A DNA stretch of 64,000 nt from Aurelia coerulea (taxonomy: Eukaryota; Cnidaria; Scyphozoa; Semaeostomeae; Ulmaridae), in assembly GCA_039566865.1 (NCBI GenBank), contig CM076955.1, forward strand, positions 1,738,501-1,802,500. The letters run 5' to 3'. The first letter of the stretch is position 1. Every line of letters starts with the position of its first letter. The notes below the pieces were generated by a model. It saw only the letters and a list, made by a program, of their open reading frames with translations. It was not told the origin of the DNA and searched no databases. Below, piece by piece: positions 32,689-42,700 of the stretch. The position numbers and the translations under genes were made by a program.

Positions 32689-33137
32689 GGCCCCGTTTAG
32701 ACGATACCGTTTTCATTTCATATCGGATTGGTTTCATATCGGATTGGCCTTCTGTTTACACGAGACCGTTTTCACTTCATATCGACACGAGAACGCACCA
32801 ATCCGATATGCTTCATACTGTTTTTGCGTTTTCAAATGAAAACGCTCTGAAAGTGGCTTGAAACGAATCCGATATCGTGTAAACGGTCGAATCCGGTATC
32901 AACTCAAAACGGAACCTCTTTATCAATTCTACGAGCCTCCTATTCATCTGGCACACTGCCCAGTGGGTGTTAAAACAAAGGAAATCCTTCACAGCACAAG
33001 ACAAAGCGTTTCCGCGTGAACAGAAGCCCCAATCCGATATGAAATGAAAACGGTATCGTGTAAACAGAATAATTTTCGTATCGGATTGCCACCCCAAATC
33101 CGATATGAAATGAAAACGGTATCGTGTAAACGGGGCC
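32689..33137. mobile_element. Foldback element with GGCCCCGTTTA ends
   Basis: The ends GGCCCCGTTTASACGATACC and inverse are flanked by ATA / TTA (a TWA target). atatgaaatgaaaacggtat recurs at least five times in both orientations, so sub-terminal parts have been copied inward. Confidence 0.8.
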
Positions 33138-33498
33138 TTAATCGAAAACTCGATAGACTGTTTCACGAGCTGTTTTTAATTCTATTTTACGGGTTCTTAC
33201 TGTCGTCGTAATTTGCATAGAGAAAGCAGAATTGAACCTCAACTTACTAGATTAAAAGCTTAAATTCAAAAATATTTTAATTACTATTTGGACTTTTTGA
33301 TCAAAATTAAAATCGGTGTAAGTAGCTAAGTAGGCCAGTTGAAAGGCAGTTGAATGCCTGGAATCAAGCAAGGCTTTCTCACGGCTACACGTGTTCTTTT
33401 TTTATAAGAAACTGAAACTCAACTCTCAGATCGTCAATTGAATTTGAAAGGCTAGATAATGAAATAATGAATGAATGAACGAATTAATGAATAAATAA

Positions 33499-33693
33499 AC
33501 CAATAGACCTTTCAGCTATTCTGAAACAGAGTTCGAATTGAACGAACGATATTTCAATAATTTTGTAAAATTTTCGAATGTACACAATAGTGATAGAAGC
33601 TCTAACGCCACTCGATCGAACCTCGTGCATAAAAATGTATAAAAATGTCGCTCGATCCAGACTCTTTTGTAGAATAGCTAAAAGGTCTATTGC
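33499..33693. mobile_element. AATAGACCTTTTAGCTATTC miniature element
   Basis: The ends aatagacctttcagctattc and inverse gaatagctaaaaggtctatt pair. The interior contains attttcgaatgtacacaata and agaagctctaacgcc. Related copies lie in both arms of the inverted pair at 49638/51341 and, diverged, at 22400-22500. Confidence 0.75.
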
Positions 33694-34319
33694 GTAACAC
33701 AAGTATTTTTTTATAAGAAACTAAGAATTTGGGCCAGGAGATTGTTATGGAACCTCTCAGAAACTCTGAGTACTAAAATCTGATAATTTTAAAAAACTTT
33801 CAGTGCTGGCGATCTCCACTACTTGTGCCCTCGTGATCATTTCAAAACAATGTTTTTGCAGCCTTTCCAATCTTTAAACGTTACTCAAGTACCTTACGAG
33901 TAATGCGGAACAGGAAACAAGTGAAAGTAAAGTAAAAATGTCAAGGATTTACTTTATCAAATTAAATAGTTTCTTAACTTATCTTTCCCAGTACTAGAGT
34001 TTCTTAACATTTTAGCGATCTAAGAGTTGAGTTTCTAATGGACAGTTTCTTATATAAAAAAAAATACGTGTATATGACGCATCTATCGTCAATTGGCATA
34101 CGATGGGGAACCTAATCATGGCTTCGGAAAACCGTATTTCACAAAAGTATTAATCTATAAATCAATTTCACAAATTAGAAGAATAAAGAACGTTGGTATA
34201 GGCAGATGTTCTTGCCTGTTCTCTTCTCGCGGTGATAAACAGAATGAGTGAAGGAGAAATTTTATATACATGCAAGCAGCACTGCAACGCGCTGGCAACA
34301 AGACTGTCTTCATGAAAGC

Positions 34320-35745
34320 AATCAGACATTAATGGAAGCCAGAAAAAGTGGAATGTTTGTTTAGAAGAAACTCGAAAACTGAGATGATCCAGAGAATTCG
34401 GAGGGCAAGAACGACGACAAATAAAATCATTTTGTATAGTATCAGATAAATTATTTCAGCATTTCCATTTTACCGGATGACAAGTCCAATAGTAATAAAC
34501 AACAAATCCAGTTGACAAATCCAAGAGACATAAAAGAGTGGCTAAGCCATATTGATATAGAACGTTTCGGAGAATTAGATAGAAAAGACTTGAAAACTGA
34601 GGAAAAGTGCGGGGAATTTGGTGGAAAACATAATTATTTTGGTTTTAGTTGTGCAACATGGATGTAACCTTGATTGAAGGGAAGCAAGATGGCAGAAATT
34701 AGAATCTCTCCGTCAATTTGATTATGCAGGGCAGAAAACAAGCAAGGCAGACAAAGTGCAGTGTTGATTCAGAAGTAACTTGCAAACTGATATGATCTAG
34801 AAAGTTAGGTTGGTAGGATAAGTATATTGGTTGAAGCTGCGTGCAATATGGAGATAGCTGTGGAGAAAAACAAGATAGCATAAATTAGAATCTCTGCATG
34901 AAAGTTATTAACCAAGGCAGCAATTTAATTAAGCAAGGCAGAAAAAGTGCAGTGTTGATTCGGAAGTAATTTGCAAACTGATATGATCTAGAAAGTTAGG
35001 TTGGAAGAATAATTATTTTGGTTGAAGCTGCGTGCAATTTGGAGATAGCTGTGGAGAAAAGCAAGATAGCATATATTAGAATCTCTGTATGAAAGTTATT
35101 AACCAAGGCAGCAATTTAATTAAGCAAGGCAGAAAAAGTGCAGTGTTGATTCGGAAGTAATTTGCAAACTGATATGATCTAGAAAGTTAGGTTGGAAGGA
35201 TAATTATTTTGGTTGAAGCTGCGTGCAATATGGAGATAGCTGTGGAGAAAAGCAAGATAGCATAAATTATAATCTCTGTATGAAAGTTATTAACCAAGGC
35301 AGCAATTTAATTAAGCAAGGCAGAAAAAGTGCAGTGTTGATTCGGAAGTAATTTGCAAACTGATATGATCTAGAAAGTTAGGTTGGAAGAATAATTATTT
35401 TGGTTGAAGCTGCGTGCAATTTGGAGATAGCTGTGGAGAAAAGCAAGATAGCATATATTACAATCTCTGCATGAAAGTTATTAACCAAGGCAGCAATTTA
35501 ACTAAGCAAGGCAGAAAAAGTGCAGTGTTGATTCGGAAGTAATTTGCAAACTGATATGATCTAGAAAGTTCGGTTGGAAGAATAATTATTTTGGTTGAAG
35601 CTGCGTGCAATTTGGAGATAGCTGTGGAGAAAAGCAAGATAGCATATATTACAATCTCTGCATGAAAGTTATTAACCAAGGCAGCAATTTAATTAAGCAA
35701 GGCAGAAAAAGTGCAGTGTTGATTCAGAAGTAACTTGCAAACTGA
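34320..35745. repeat. Tandem array, 191-bp unit
   Basis: About five clear copies (34700-35745) with landmark ggagatagctgtggagaaaa at 191-bp spacing. More diverged copies extend left to about 34320. It lies about 1 kb upstream of the plus-strand GPCR gene. Confidence 0.9.
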
Positions 35746-35749
35746 AGAA

Positions 35750-36455
35750 AGCAAAAGAACTCAGCGTGAAAGATATTGCATTCGCTCTTAGCAATGCAAG
35801 ATGGCATCCATTAGACTGACTATGTGAAACTAATTACAGACAGTAGAAGAAACAGAACATGGATTTGAGGTGATATGCAATGTGGCGGCACGAGGTACAG
35901 CTGCAAGACCGCGTAAACGGTTAATCAACTTCTCTTGCGAGGTAATGCGCGGGGAAAGAAGGCATCTTACGCGGCAAGTGTAGAGAACTATCCAGAACGT
36001 GTGTTCGGGAAATATTACTGCGTTGCCAAAGAAAGGTGAGCAGAGAAAAGGAATAAATATCACTGCTTTGCCAAAGAAAGGTGAGCGGAGAAAAGGAATA
36101 TAACAGCAGAAACAAACCGTCTGGGAGTTCGAGAACAGGCTTTGAGTTAGGAATTTAAAAGCGTAAATAAAACATCTTGCGCCGCAAACAGAGAAGCGGA
36201 ATACAAACGGAGAAGCGGAATACATCAGCAGGAATAAAAAGTTTGAAATGGCAAGGACGGTGATGCTATTACTAAATTGCTCTAGTGTTGTTGTGGTCCG
36301 CGCGGAAAAGAGGAATGTAAACGTATAAACAAAACGTCCTAGCCAAGGAGTATAGCTGACAGTCCATGAATACTCTCAGGAGGTAATGTCAGCGGAGAGC
36401 CACAGTTCATTACAAGATCATAACTCTGTATCTAAATCAAAAGATAGCTTTAAAC
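35750..36455. other. GPCR upstream region with short duplications
   Basis: No gene was recognised. Two direct ~52-bp copies (ttgccaaagaaaggtgag) lie at 36025-36105 and a short repeat (gagaagcggaatac) at 36190-36225. Confidence 0.5.
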
Positions 36456-36459
36456 AGAA

Positions 36460-36770
36460 ACATTTGATCGTAGTGGCAGTTTTGTTTTCAAAACGAAGCA
36501 GTCTTCAGGAAGAATCGAGTACAGTTTTACTTTAAAGATAGAGCAGTCTCAAAGAAAGCATCGGGAAGTTCGTTTCAAAAGCGAAACAGTGTTAAAAGCA
36601 AGCATCGGTCCATTTTGATTTCAAAACGAAGCAGTCTTCAGGAAGAATGAGTACAGTTTTACCTTAAGATAGAGCAGTCTTAAAGAAAGCATCCAGAAGT
36701 TTGTTTCAAAAGCGAAACAGTGTTAAAAGCAAGCATCGGTCAATTTTGTTTTGAAAATAAAGAAACTTTA
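36460..36770 (+). repeat. Direct ~137-bp repeats in the GPCR leader
   Basis: Two copies carry ttcaaaacgaagcagtcttc, aagatagagcagtct and gttaaaagcaagcatcggt. A third, partial copy of the unit end (ctaaaagcaagcatggat) contains the GPCR start codon. Confidence 0.85.
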
Positions 36771-36819
36771 CAGAAATAATCAAGTAGCTTTGCTTAAAAA
36801 ATCAGTTCTAAAAGCAAGC

Positions 36820-37770
36820 ATGGATATAACCTGCAGCTCGTTTTGGCCAAATAATTTACAACACTCAACACACTTGGTTGTCGTAATATCGCTAATAGCA
36901 GTCGTAACAGTCATATCGAACGCTGCATTGATTTACATCCTCGTAAAGACGAATCAGACGCATACGAACACATTTCGCTTCATGCTGGTGATGAATGCTT
37001 CTGACGTCATGCATGGGGCGTTTGTGATGCCAGCAATAGCTGTTGCGATCTCACTACGACACAAATACCAAAGCTGCCTGTTTGACCAAGCAACACATTA
37101 TGGGTTTTACTTATTTGTCTATTTCTCCTATTTCATGTTAATGTGTATTGCCTTTGATCGATTGCACCAAGTCAGAAAGATGAGAGTATGTGCCAGTAAT
37201 CTCACGTCGTTTCAAGCAAATGCAGCTGTTCTCATTTGCTTCTTGTTAGCAAATGTAGCCTCGTATGTAGGTGTGAGATTCATCTCGTTTCCATTCCAGC
37301 TGACTCTCACAGTCATTAACATTTGCCTAATTTCAAGTGTACTCGTCGCTTACAGCCTGCTCCTCCACAAAGTCAAAGTGCATAACGTCGCAGTAACAAA
37401 GAAGCTGGCAAACACAAATTTTCGAGGCGCAGTTCCTACCAAGATGGACAACAACGCAACGAAGACAGTGTGGATGCTATTGATCAATCTTATAATCGCG
37501 TACATACCTTTCAACATAACAACACCTTGGCTGAGCTATTATAAGTATGAACGAAATGAGGACCCAGGGCCCAGACTTAGTTTAGCTACCATGTGGGCCT
37601 ATGTAATGATATTTGCCTACTGCACGATTAATGCTTGTATCTTTGCATATGGCAACAGCAGGATAAGGCATTTCATTGCCGCAAACACGATAGGAGTAAT
37701 TCAGAATAGAGAATTACCTCCTGCAAGGCCGATGGTTGTCGTTACGAATCATAGTGTTAAAAAGATTTAG
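36820..37770 (+). CDS. Class A (rhodopsin-like) GPCR, intronless
   Basis: The protein has 316 residues from the first true ATG at 36820; the frame upstream of it has no ATG. Seven membrane segments are evident. N34 in TM1 (SNAAL) and D62 in TM2 match the class A anchor residues. C86 before TM3 can form the usual loop disulphide. The TM3 end is DRL instead of DRY. TM7 reads NACIFAYGN, lacking the proline of NPxxY. An N-terminal extension of only about 18 residues argues for a small-molecule or peptide ligand. It resembles the large cnidarian-expanded amine/melatonin/adenosine-type receptor set in general layout; the ligand is unknown. A related gene (40647-41627) lies tail to tail 2.9 kb away. 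Confidence 0.88.
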   Translation: MDITCSSFWPNNLQHSTHLVVVISLIAVVTVISNAALIYILVKTNQTHTNTFRFMLVMNASDVMHGAFVMPAIAVAISLRHKYQSCLFDQATHYGFYLFVYFSYFMLMCIAFDRLHQVRKMRVCASNLTSFQANAAVLICFLLANVASYVGVRFISFPFQLTLTVINICLISSVLVAYSLLLHKVKVHNVAVTKKLANTNFRGAVPTKMDNNATKTVWMLLINLIIAYIPFNITTPWLSYYKYERNEDPGPRLSLATMWAYVMIFAYCTINACIFAYGNSRIRHFIAANTIGVIQNRELPPARPMVVVTNHSVKKI

Positions 37771-38299
37771 TATCATTCTGTCATGTTAACCTTTATTCTC
37801 GTTTTGATATTGGATACTTATCGCGTGACTTTCGCATTGGGATTGATAATAAGGCATTTCATTGCCGCAAACACGATAGGAGTAATTCAGAATAGAGAAT
37901 TACCACCTGCAAGGCCGATTGTTGTTGTTGCGAATCATAGTGTTAGGTAGGTAGGCAAGTAGGTAGGTATCATATTTAACGTGGCTAGCCTGCGAAAGTC
38001 TGAGAAAGACTTATTTCCAGCAGGGGCCACGGATGTTTTACCATCAACCCGCCGCAGCTACCAGATTTCCCTCACATGGCTCTGGTCCACCCGGGCTAGA
38101 GTTACGGACAGCGACCAAACTGTCCAGCGCGGGATTCGAACATCGGCCGTTCTGACCTTTGGATTACGAGTCAGTCGCCTTATCCACTCGGCGACGCGCT
38201 GTTAAAAAGATTTAGCATCATTCTGTCATGTTGTTAACCTTTATTCTCATTTTGACATTGGATACTTATCGCGTGACTTTCGCATTGGGATTGATAATG
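37663..38299 (+). repeat. 186-bp tandem duplication of the GPCR 3' end
   Basis: Unit 1 (37663-37848) covers the last ~105 coding bases and early 3' UTR of the GPCR. Unit 2 restarts at 37849 with the same ataaggcatttcattgcc and continues to 37945, then resumes after an inserted SINE at 38205. Unit 2 has no promoter or start and cannot encode a receptor. Confidence 0.92.
37946..38199 (-). mobile_element. tRNA-derived SINE, 254 bp
   Basis: The reverse strand starts GCGCGTCGCCGAGTGG (A box) with B box GTTCGAATCCC about 40 bases on. The anticodon-loop position reads CTCGTAA. The tail ends in TACC repeats. TGTTA flanks both sides (37941-37945, 38200-38204). The tRNA arms are mismatched, so it is not a working tRNA gene. 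Confidence 0.85.
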
Positions 38300-38498
38300 A
38301 TTAAGGACTTGGACATTGAACTGTGTGCAAATAAGACAAGTAGACTTGGGCCAAGTCTAACGAGTAGGGGAATGGACACTTCGGGACACTTGTACAGTGC
38401 GCGAAATACGGTTTCATACCAGTAGGTTATTTTGGAACTCAAATAAAGACTCATTCCAGAATTTTGTTTTTGTTTTGTTTCTACCTAGCATCCAAAGG

Positions 38499-38650
38499 GT
38501 GTTTTAGGACGCCGAGAAGCTAAGCATTTCAAAGCAGCGTCCTGGTCCTTCCTCTCGATATGACTACACCTCGGGATTCCTTTCGCCTGGAATTACAGAG
38601 GGTTGGCGACTCTCCACACACTTTGTAGCGGGTTCGGCAGACTGGATTTT
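38499..38650 (-). repeat. Dispersed repeat, SINE-like, copy 1
   Basis: The reverse strand matches 50455-50640 over about 150 bp: gagagtcgccaac, aggaatcccgaggtg, aggaaggaccagga and cctaaaac in the same order. The second copy is preceded by a B-box-like GTTCGAGTCC, suggesting a Pol III origin. Confidence 0.65.
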
Positions 38651-38771
38651 ACTATACTCAAGATTACATATTCAGCTTACTCGCATTAGTCATATATTTT
38701 ATTCAAGCACTCTTATAATCATAGTCTCAGTTAATCGTATATTCGAATATTTGGTTCTCCTCTATTTGGAA

Positions 38772-39072
38772 CCCGGGGGGAAGGGGGTGGGGTAACTTAA
38801 GTTTCGATGATACGGGGTTGTGGCATTCAAAACGTAAAACTACCTCCCATAAATCCGGAAAAGTGTCTGAAAAGTATACCCATAAATCCAGAAAAACCGA
38901 AAAAGTTCGCCCATAAATGAAATTTTACAAAAAATCATTCCCATTAATTAATCCCGAAAATATAGAAAATCATTAAAAACTATACCCATGAATCCAGACT
39001 CTATCATAAAAAATGTACCGTAAAAATGGCACAACCCCGTACCATGGAGAACGTATGCCCCCCCCCTCCGGG
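38772..39072. mobile_element. Poly-G-ended element, type B, second copy
   Basis: The ends are CCCGGGGGG... and ...CCCTCCGGG, with ATTTGGAA / ACTTGGAA outside (7 of 8 identical). The interior matches 13176-13499 in the same orientation (aaccataaatcc repeats, atggcacaaccccgtaccat). Confidence 0.85.
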
Positions 39073-39117
39073 ACTTGGAATCAGTTTCTTGGAATTTCCT
39101 CAGACCATCCAGCTAAC

Positions 39118-39332
39118 AATAGTATGGCAGTTAACTAAGACATGACATTTAAAATGATTCAAAATAGAGAATTGCCACCTTCAAGGTCGATTGTTGCTGT
39201 TACGAATCATAGTATGGCAGTTAACTAAGACATGACATTCAAAATGATTCAAAATAGAGAATTGCCACCTTCAAGGTCGGTTGCTGTTACGAATCATAGT
39301 ATGGCAGTTAACTAAGACATGACATTTAACGC
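39118..39332 (+). repeat. Tandem copies of an orphan GPCR C-terminal tail
   Basis: A 90-bp and an 87-bp unit plus a partial third. Each encodes IQNRELPPSRS...TNHSMAVN and a stop, homologous to the IQNRELPPARP...TNHS tail of the GPCR at 36820. The length difference is one in-frame codon. No receptor core precedes them. Confidence 0.88.
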
Positions 39333-39339
39333 AACTATA

Positions 39340-40110
39340 GTCTATAACACCTGGTTGGCAGGGTTCGGGGAGGGCGGCGTTCATCATCGGCGGCTCAGAA
39401 TCATCAGCAATAAATACAGCCATCCTTGTCTTTTATATTGATATACTTCCTTTGATTGCTCGTGTATTATATATGGTTCATGCAGCTAACTTGCATCATT
39501 CAGACATGGGTTCGGCTAGGCGAAAATTGGAAGCTCAAGGGTTCACATAAGGGTGATCATTTGAGTCTGACACAACACAAGCAGATATATGGAGTGTCAC
39601 AAAAATGGGCCATTTCTAATCACCCTGGGCATGCACCTAACATCTTAGAATTTTGGACAGAAACATTATGAAATGTAGACATTAAATTTCAGTTCCATAC
39701 TACTTCGTAAAAATTTGTGTCGCGGAAATGTGAGATTAACGCCCCAAGCCCGAATCTCAGAGTAGATCCCAGTCCCCTGGTTTGATAAAGGAATCTCACT
39801 CATACGTCAAACTGTCTCTTTTCTTAGTCCTATCTTCAGGTTCGGTGCAAAGGGGGTTCCGAAACGGTCTCAGGGCGATAGGGGAGTTAATCTGCCGTTT
39901 ACGGAGTAAACAACTATATTAATCATTATTCAGAATCCACAGACAAGAAGATAACACTCAGATGACCTATGATAACAGCAAACAATGCTGAGGCAGATTA
40001 TGCATCAGTTCTGTTGAGATAAAGCAGCCACAACTATTAATTAGATTCCAATACACAGGGTATATTTTCCAAATCGAGAATCCCCCTCCACTTGTGCATA
40101 CAGTAGCCTG
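39340..40110. other. Intergenic, nothing recognised
   Basis: No supported exon, repeat or element boundary was found between the orphan tails and the next foldback element. Confidence 0.4.
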
Positions 40111-40113
40111 ATA

Positions 40114-40438
40114 AAGCATAGGCTCCATATCTTTAAAAAGGTGGGTGTAAAATTATATGCCCTGTTTCTTTAAACTGAACGGCTCCAAACAAACGTTATC
40201 TACTTTGCTATTATAATTCTACCCTTGGACTTTTGAAAAAATTTCAATATTTTCAGAATTAGACTGTTTTTCTTCTTTTCTAAGAATTTAAGAAAAATGT
40301 TAAAAAAATCTTAAAACCATCGTAAATTCTAGCTTTGTTGATGAAACATGGAATACTTTTCAAGAAAACCATCGTTTATGAATGTCTACCGCCTCTTCAC
40401 ATCGATTTAAAGATTTGGAACCTATGCTGCCTATTAAA
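40114..40438. mobile_element. AGCATAGG-ended foldback element, short copy
   Basis: The ends gcataggctccatatcttta and inverse taaagatttggaacctatgc bound a 325-bp copy with an internal deletion relative to 52113-52630. Confidence 0.75.
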
Positions 40439-40455
40439 TCATTTTGTCCATAACC

Positions 40456-40547
40456 TTCTCTTCATCATCTTCATCATCATCATCATAATCATTATAATCA
40501 TCATAATAATCATCATCATCATCAGCAGCATAATCATAGTCATCTTT

Positions 40548-40578
<31 letters not shown>

Positions 40579-40612
40579 GCAGCATCATCTAATAATCATC
40601 ATCATCATCATC
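40456..40612. repeat. ATC microsatellite
   Basis: Long imperfect (ATC)n tract directly downstream of the minus-strand GPCR stop. The polyisoleucine-type open frame across it is spurious. Confidence 0.97.
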
Positions 40613-40646
40613 ATTCATTGGCTAGAGTCCATGATTCTTGGGTCGC

Positions 40647-41627
40647 TTATCGGCGTGTACAGCCTGTTGTCTGGTTGGTAGACTGAGCCAGTGTCGACGG
40701 TTCAATTTGATTATTAGCTTTTCGAAATTTATTGAACACCAAATTTCTGATGGCTGAATTCCCATAACCAAAGAGAATTGCATTTATCGCTGCATTGCTA
40801 AAGACGAAAATATAAGCCCAATATTCTAAGACATCGAAGGTGAGTGCAGGATTTTCTCTTCGTTCGTACTTGTAGTAAGTCCAAATTGCAGAACAGATGT
40901 TGTACGGAAAATAGAACAAGATCAAAGCACCCAACACAAAACGGATCGTTTTCGTTGCAGACATCTCTCGCTTTGCTTCTCGATTCGCCTTTTCGGCATT
41001 CGTAGCTGCACCGAGTCTCTGCTTAAACATTTCGGCGTGTAAGGAGATTTTACGAAAAACCAGCGAATACAAAATGAACATGAATGAAACACCGGCGAGA
41101 TCTGAAACATTCAACGCGACTTGAAGAGGGAAGGAGGGGAAAGCGATTGATATGTAGGCGATGACTGCCGATGATATGAAGCTAACCAGAACTATGATCT
41201 TCATTCGAAACTCGTTCATGAACGCGTTGTAACGATTGAGTTTTGTGATGTGAATATATCGATCCATGGCAACACACATTAACATGAAGAACGAGAAGTA
41301 GGCAAGAAAACAAGCACCATATTGCGCAATAAGCTCGAATGTGCAGCTACGAAAAGAATCCTTCATTAGAATCATCACGGCGAGGGTCGGCAAAACGAAA
41401 ATCCCTGTTCCAAGGTCTGAAATGTTCATTATCAAAATGAACTTGTTTGTTATTGTATTCAATTGTTGTGTCTTTCTCAAAGCGTAAATAAATGTTGCAT
41501 TTGCGATGATTGTTATTGGTGATAACAACAATAAAAACACGGTCCACATTGTTAGATGAAGCCATGGGATATCTAAAGGCCAGAGCGATAGACAATTATA
41601 AACATTCTTTGCAGTGTCGTTAGCCAT
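40647..41627 (-). CDS. Class A (rhodopsin-like) GPCR, intronless
   Basis: The protein has 326 residues from the ATG at 41627. The frame extends 17 codons upstream, but only to a TTG, so the ATG is the likely start. It has seven membrane segments; N43 (TM1), D71 (TM2), C95 before TM3, and a complete DRY at 122-124. TM7 reads NAILFGYGN, again without the proline of NPxxY. An N-terminal sequon (NDT) is present. It shares YYKYERRENP before TM7 with the other GPCR (YYKYERNEDP), so the two are paralogues in inverted orientation. The C-tail is about 30 residues. The ligand is unknown. Confidence 0.9.
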   Translation of the reverse strand: MANDTAKNVYNCLSLWPLDIPWLHLTMWTVFLLLLSPITIIANATFIYALRKTQQLNTITNKFILIMNISDLGTGIFVLPTLAVMILMKDSFRSCTFELIAQYGACFLAYFSFFMLMCVAMDRYIHITKLNRYNAFMNEFRMKIIVLVSFISSAVIAYISIAFPSFPLQVALNVSDLAGVSFMFILYSLVFRKISLHAEMFKQRLGAATNAEKANREAKREMSATKTIRFVLGALILFYFPYNICSAIWTYYKYERRENPALTFDVLEYWAYIFVFSNAAINAILFGYGNSAIRNLVFNKFRKANNQIEPSTLAQSTNQTTGCTRR

Positions 41628-41699
41628 ATCGTATCCACCCCGTTCACATGTAGTTTCATTTGAGATCCAAGATTCCAAATGCTCTACGTATACTGCTTT

Positions 41700-42700
41700 G
41701 CTGAGGAGGAGTTAAAGGCTGCACGCAGGCTATGTTCTGGCTGATCCTCTTTGTTTCTCAGCGTACTGCCTAACAGTGTCTCTTTATGGCATTCTACACC
41801 GAGATAAAACTGTGAAAAGAATAGGTTTCTTCATGAAGTAGGATACAAGAGAACCGCTTGTTCCAAATTACAAATTTGATACAGCTAAAAGGTCTATTGT
41901 GCAATCTAAATTGCTTTACTTCTATTCTGAATGCTTCATGATCCCTCTAAAAATGCCTGTTCACAGATAACCTTAGCACCTTTATCGCATTTGCCAGCAA
42001 ATTCAAACTCCATGTAAGGTAGATAAAACTGTTTGGAATGAATGTGCAGTCAAAATCATTTGCGTATGCTCTTTATCTCTGTTCTAAATTGCTTTATATC
42101 CGTTCTGAAAATAAATGTTCACAGAGTCCCTTGGCAGCTTTATTGCATTTACAAGCAAAGTCAAACACCAAGAAGGATAGACAAAACTGTTGGAAAGAGC
42201 TTTGCAACCTCCATTATCTTTTAAGTATTTTTTATCATCTCTGAAATTGCCTGGAAGCAGTTTCTCTCGGCAGCTTTGTTGCAATTCTGCGTGCAAATAA
42301 ACTGCTGGAAAGAATTATGAAAGCTACTCTACTTAGAAGCTGGGCTGCATTTCTGAACAGAGAAAATCGTGAAAAGTAAGCTAAATTTTTCTGCCCTCCA
42401 TGCACTCTCTTTAAAGTTATTTAAGACAGTTCTCCTCGAGGCTGTGTTGCGATTCTATGGATGCTGTAAGAAAGAAGTTTGTACGCTAAATTTTCTTCAT
42501 GCTTTGCACTCTCTTTCGAATGCTTCTGAACAGTTCTCTTTGGAAGCTTGGCTGCTCCTGGAAAGCACACTACAGTCAAAATGTCTGCGGATACTCCGAG
42601 CCTCTATCCTAAATTTCGGAACACCTTCTCGAGAATTAGTACTCTGCAGTGTCCCTATAGCTTTCCTTGGATAAGACGAACATATAGGAGCGTACCGACA
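41700..42700. repeat. Highly diverged tandem repeats upstream of the GPCR
   Basis: Loose ~150-160-bp periodicity: gtgttcacag/tgttcacag, cctttatcgcatttgccagcaa / gctttattgcatttacaagc / gctttgttgcaattctgcg, and aaaactgttggaa recur in order. It is too diverged for exact boundaries. Confidence 0.5.

Noticed and set aside
36751..36819. Upstream extension of the GPCR frame
   Set aside because: It begins at TTG, not ATG, and lies in the leader repeat; the ATG at 36820 precedes TM1 sensibly.
38130..38202. tRNA-Thr gene on the minus strand
   Set aside because: A and B boxes are present, but the acceptor, anticodon and T stems are mismatched and the segment heads a 254-bp SINE.
40335..40592. Open frame with a long isoleucine run
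   Set aside because: It is a translation of the (ATC)n microsatellite.
41628..41678. Upstream extension of the minus-strand GPCR
   Set aside because: It also begins at TTG; the ATG at 41627 is the first true start.
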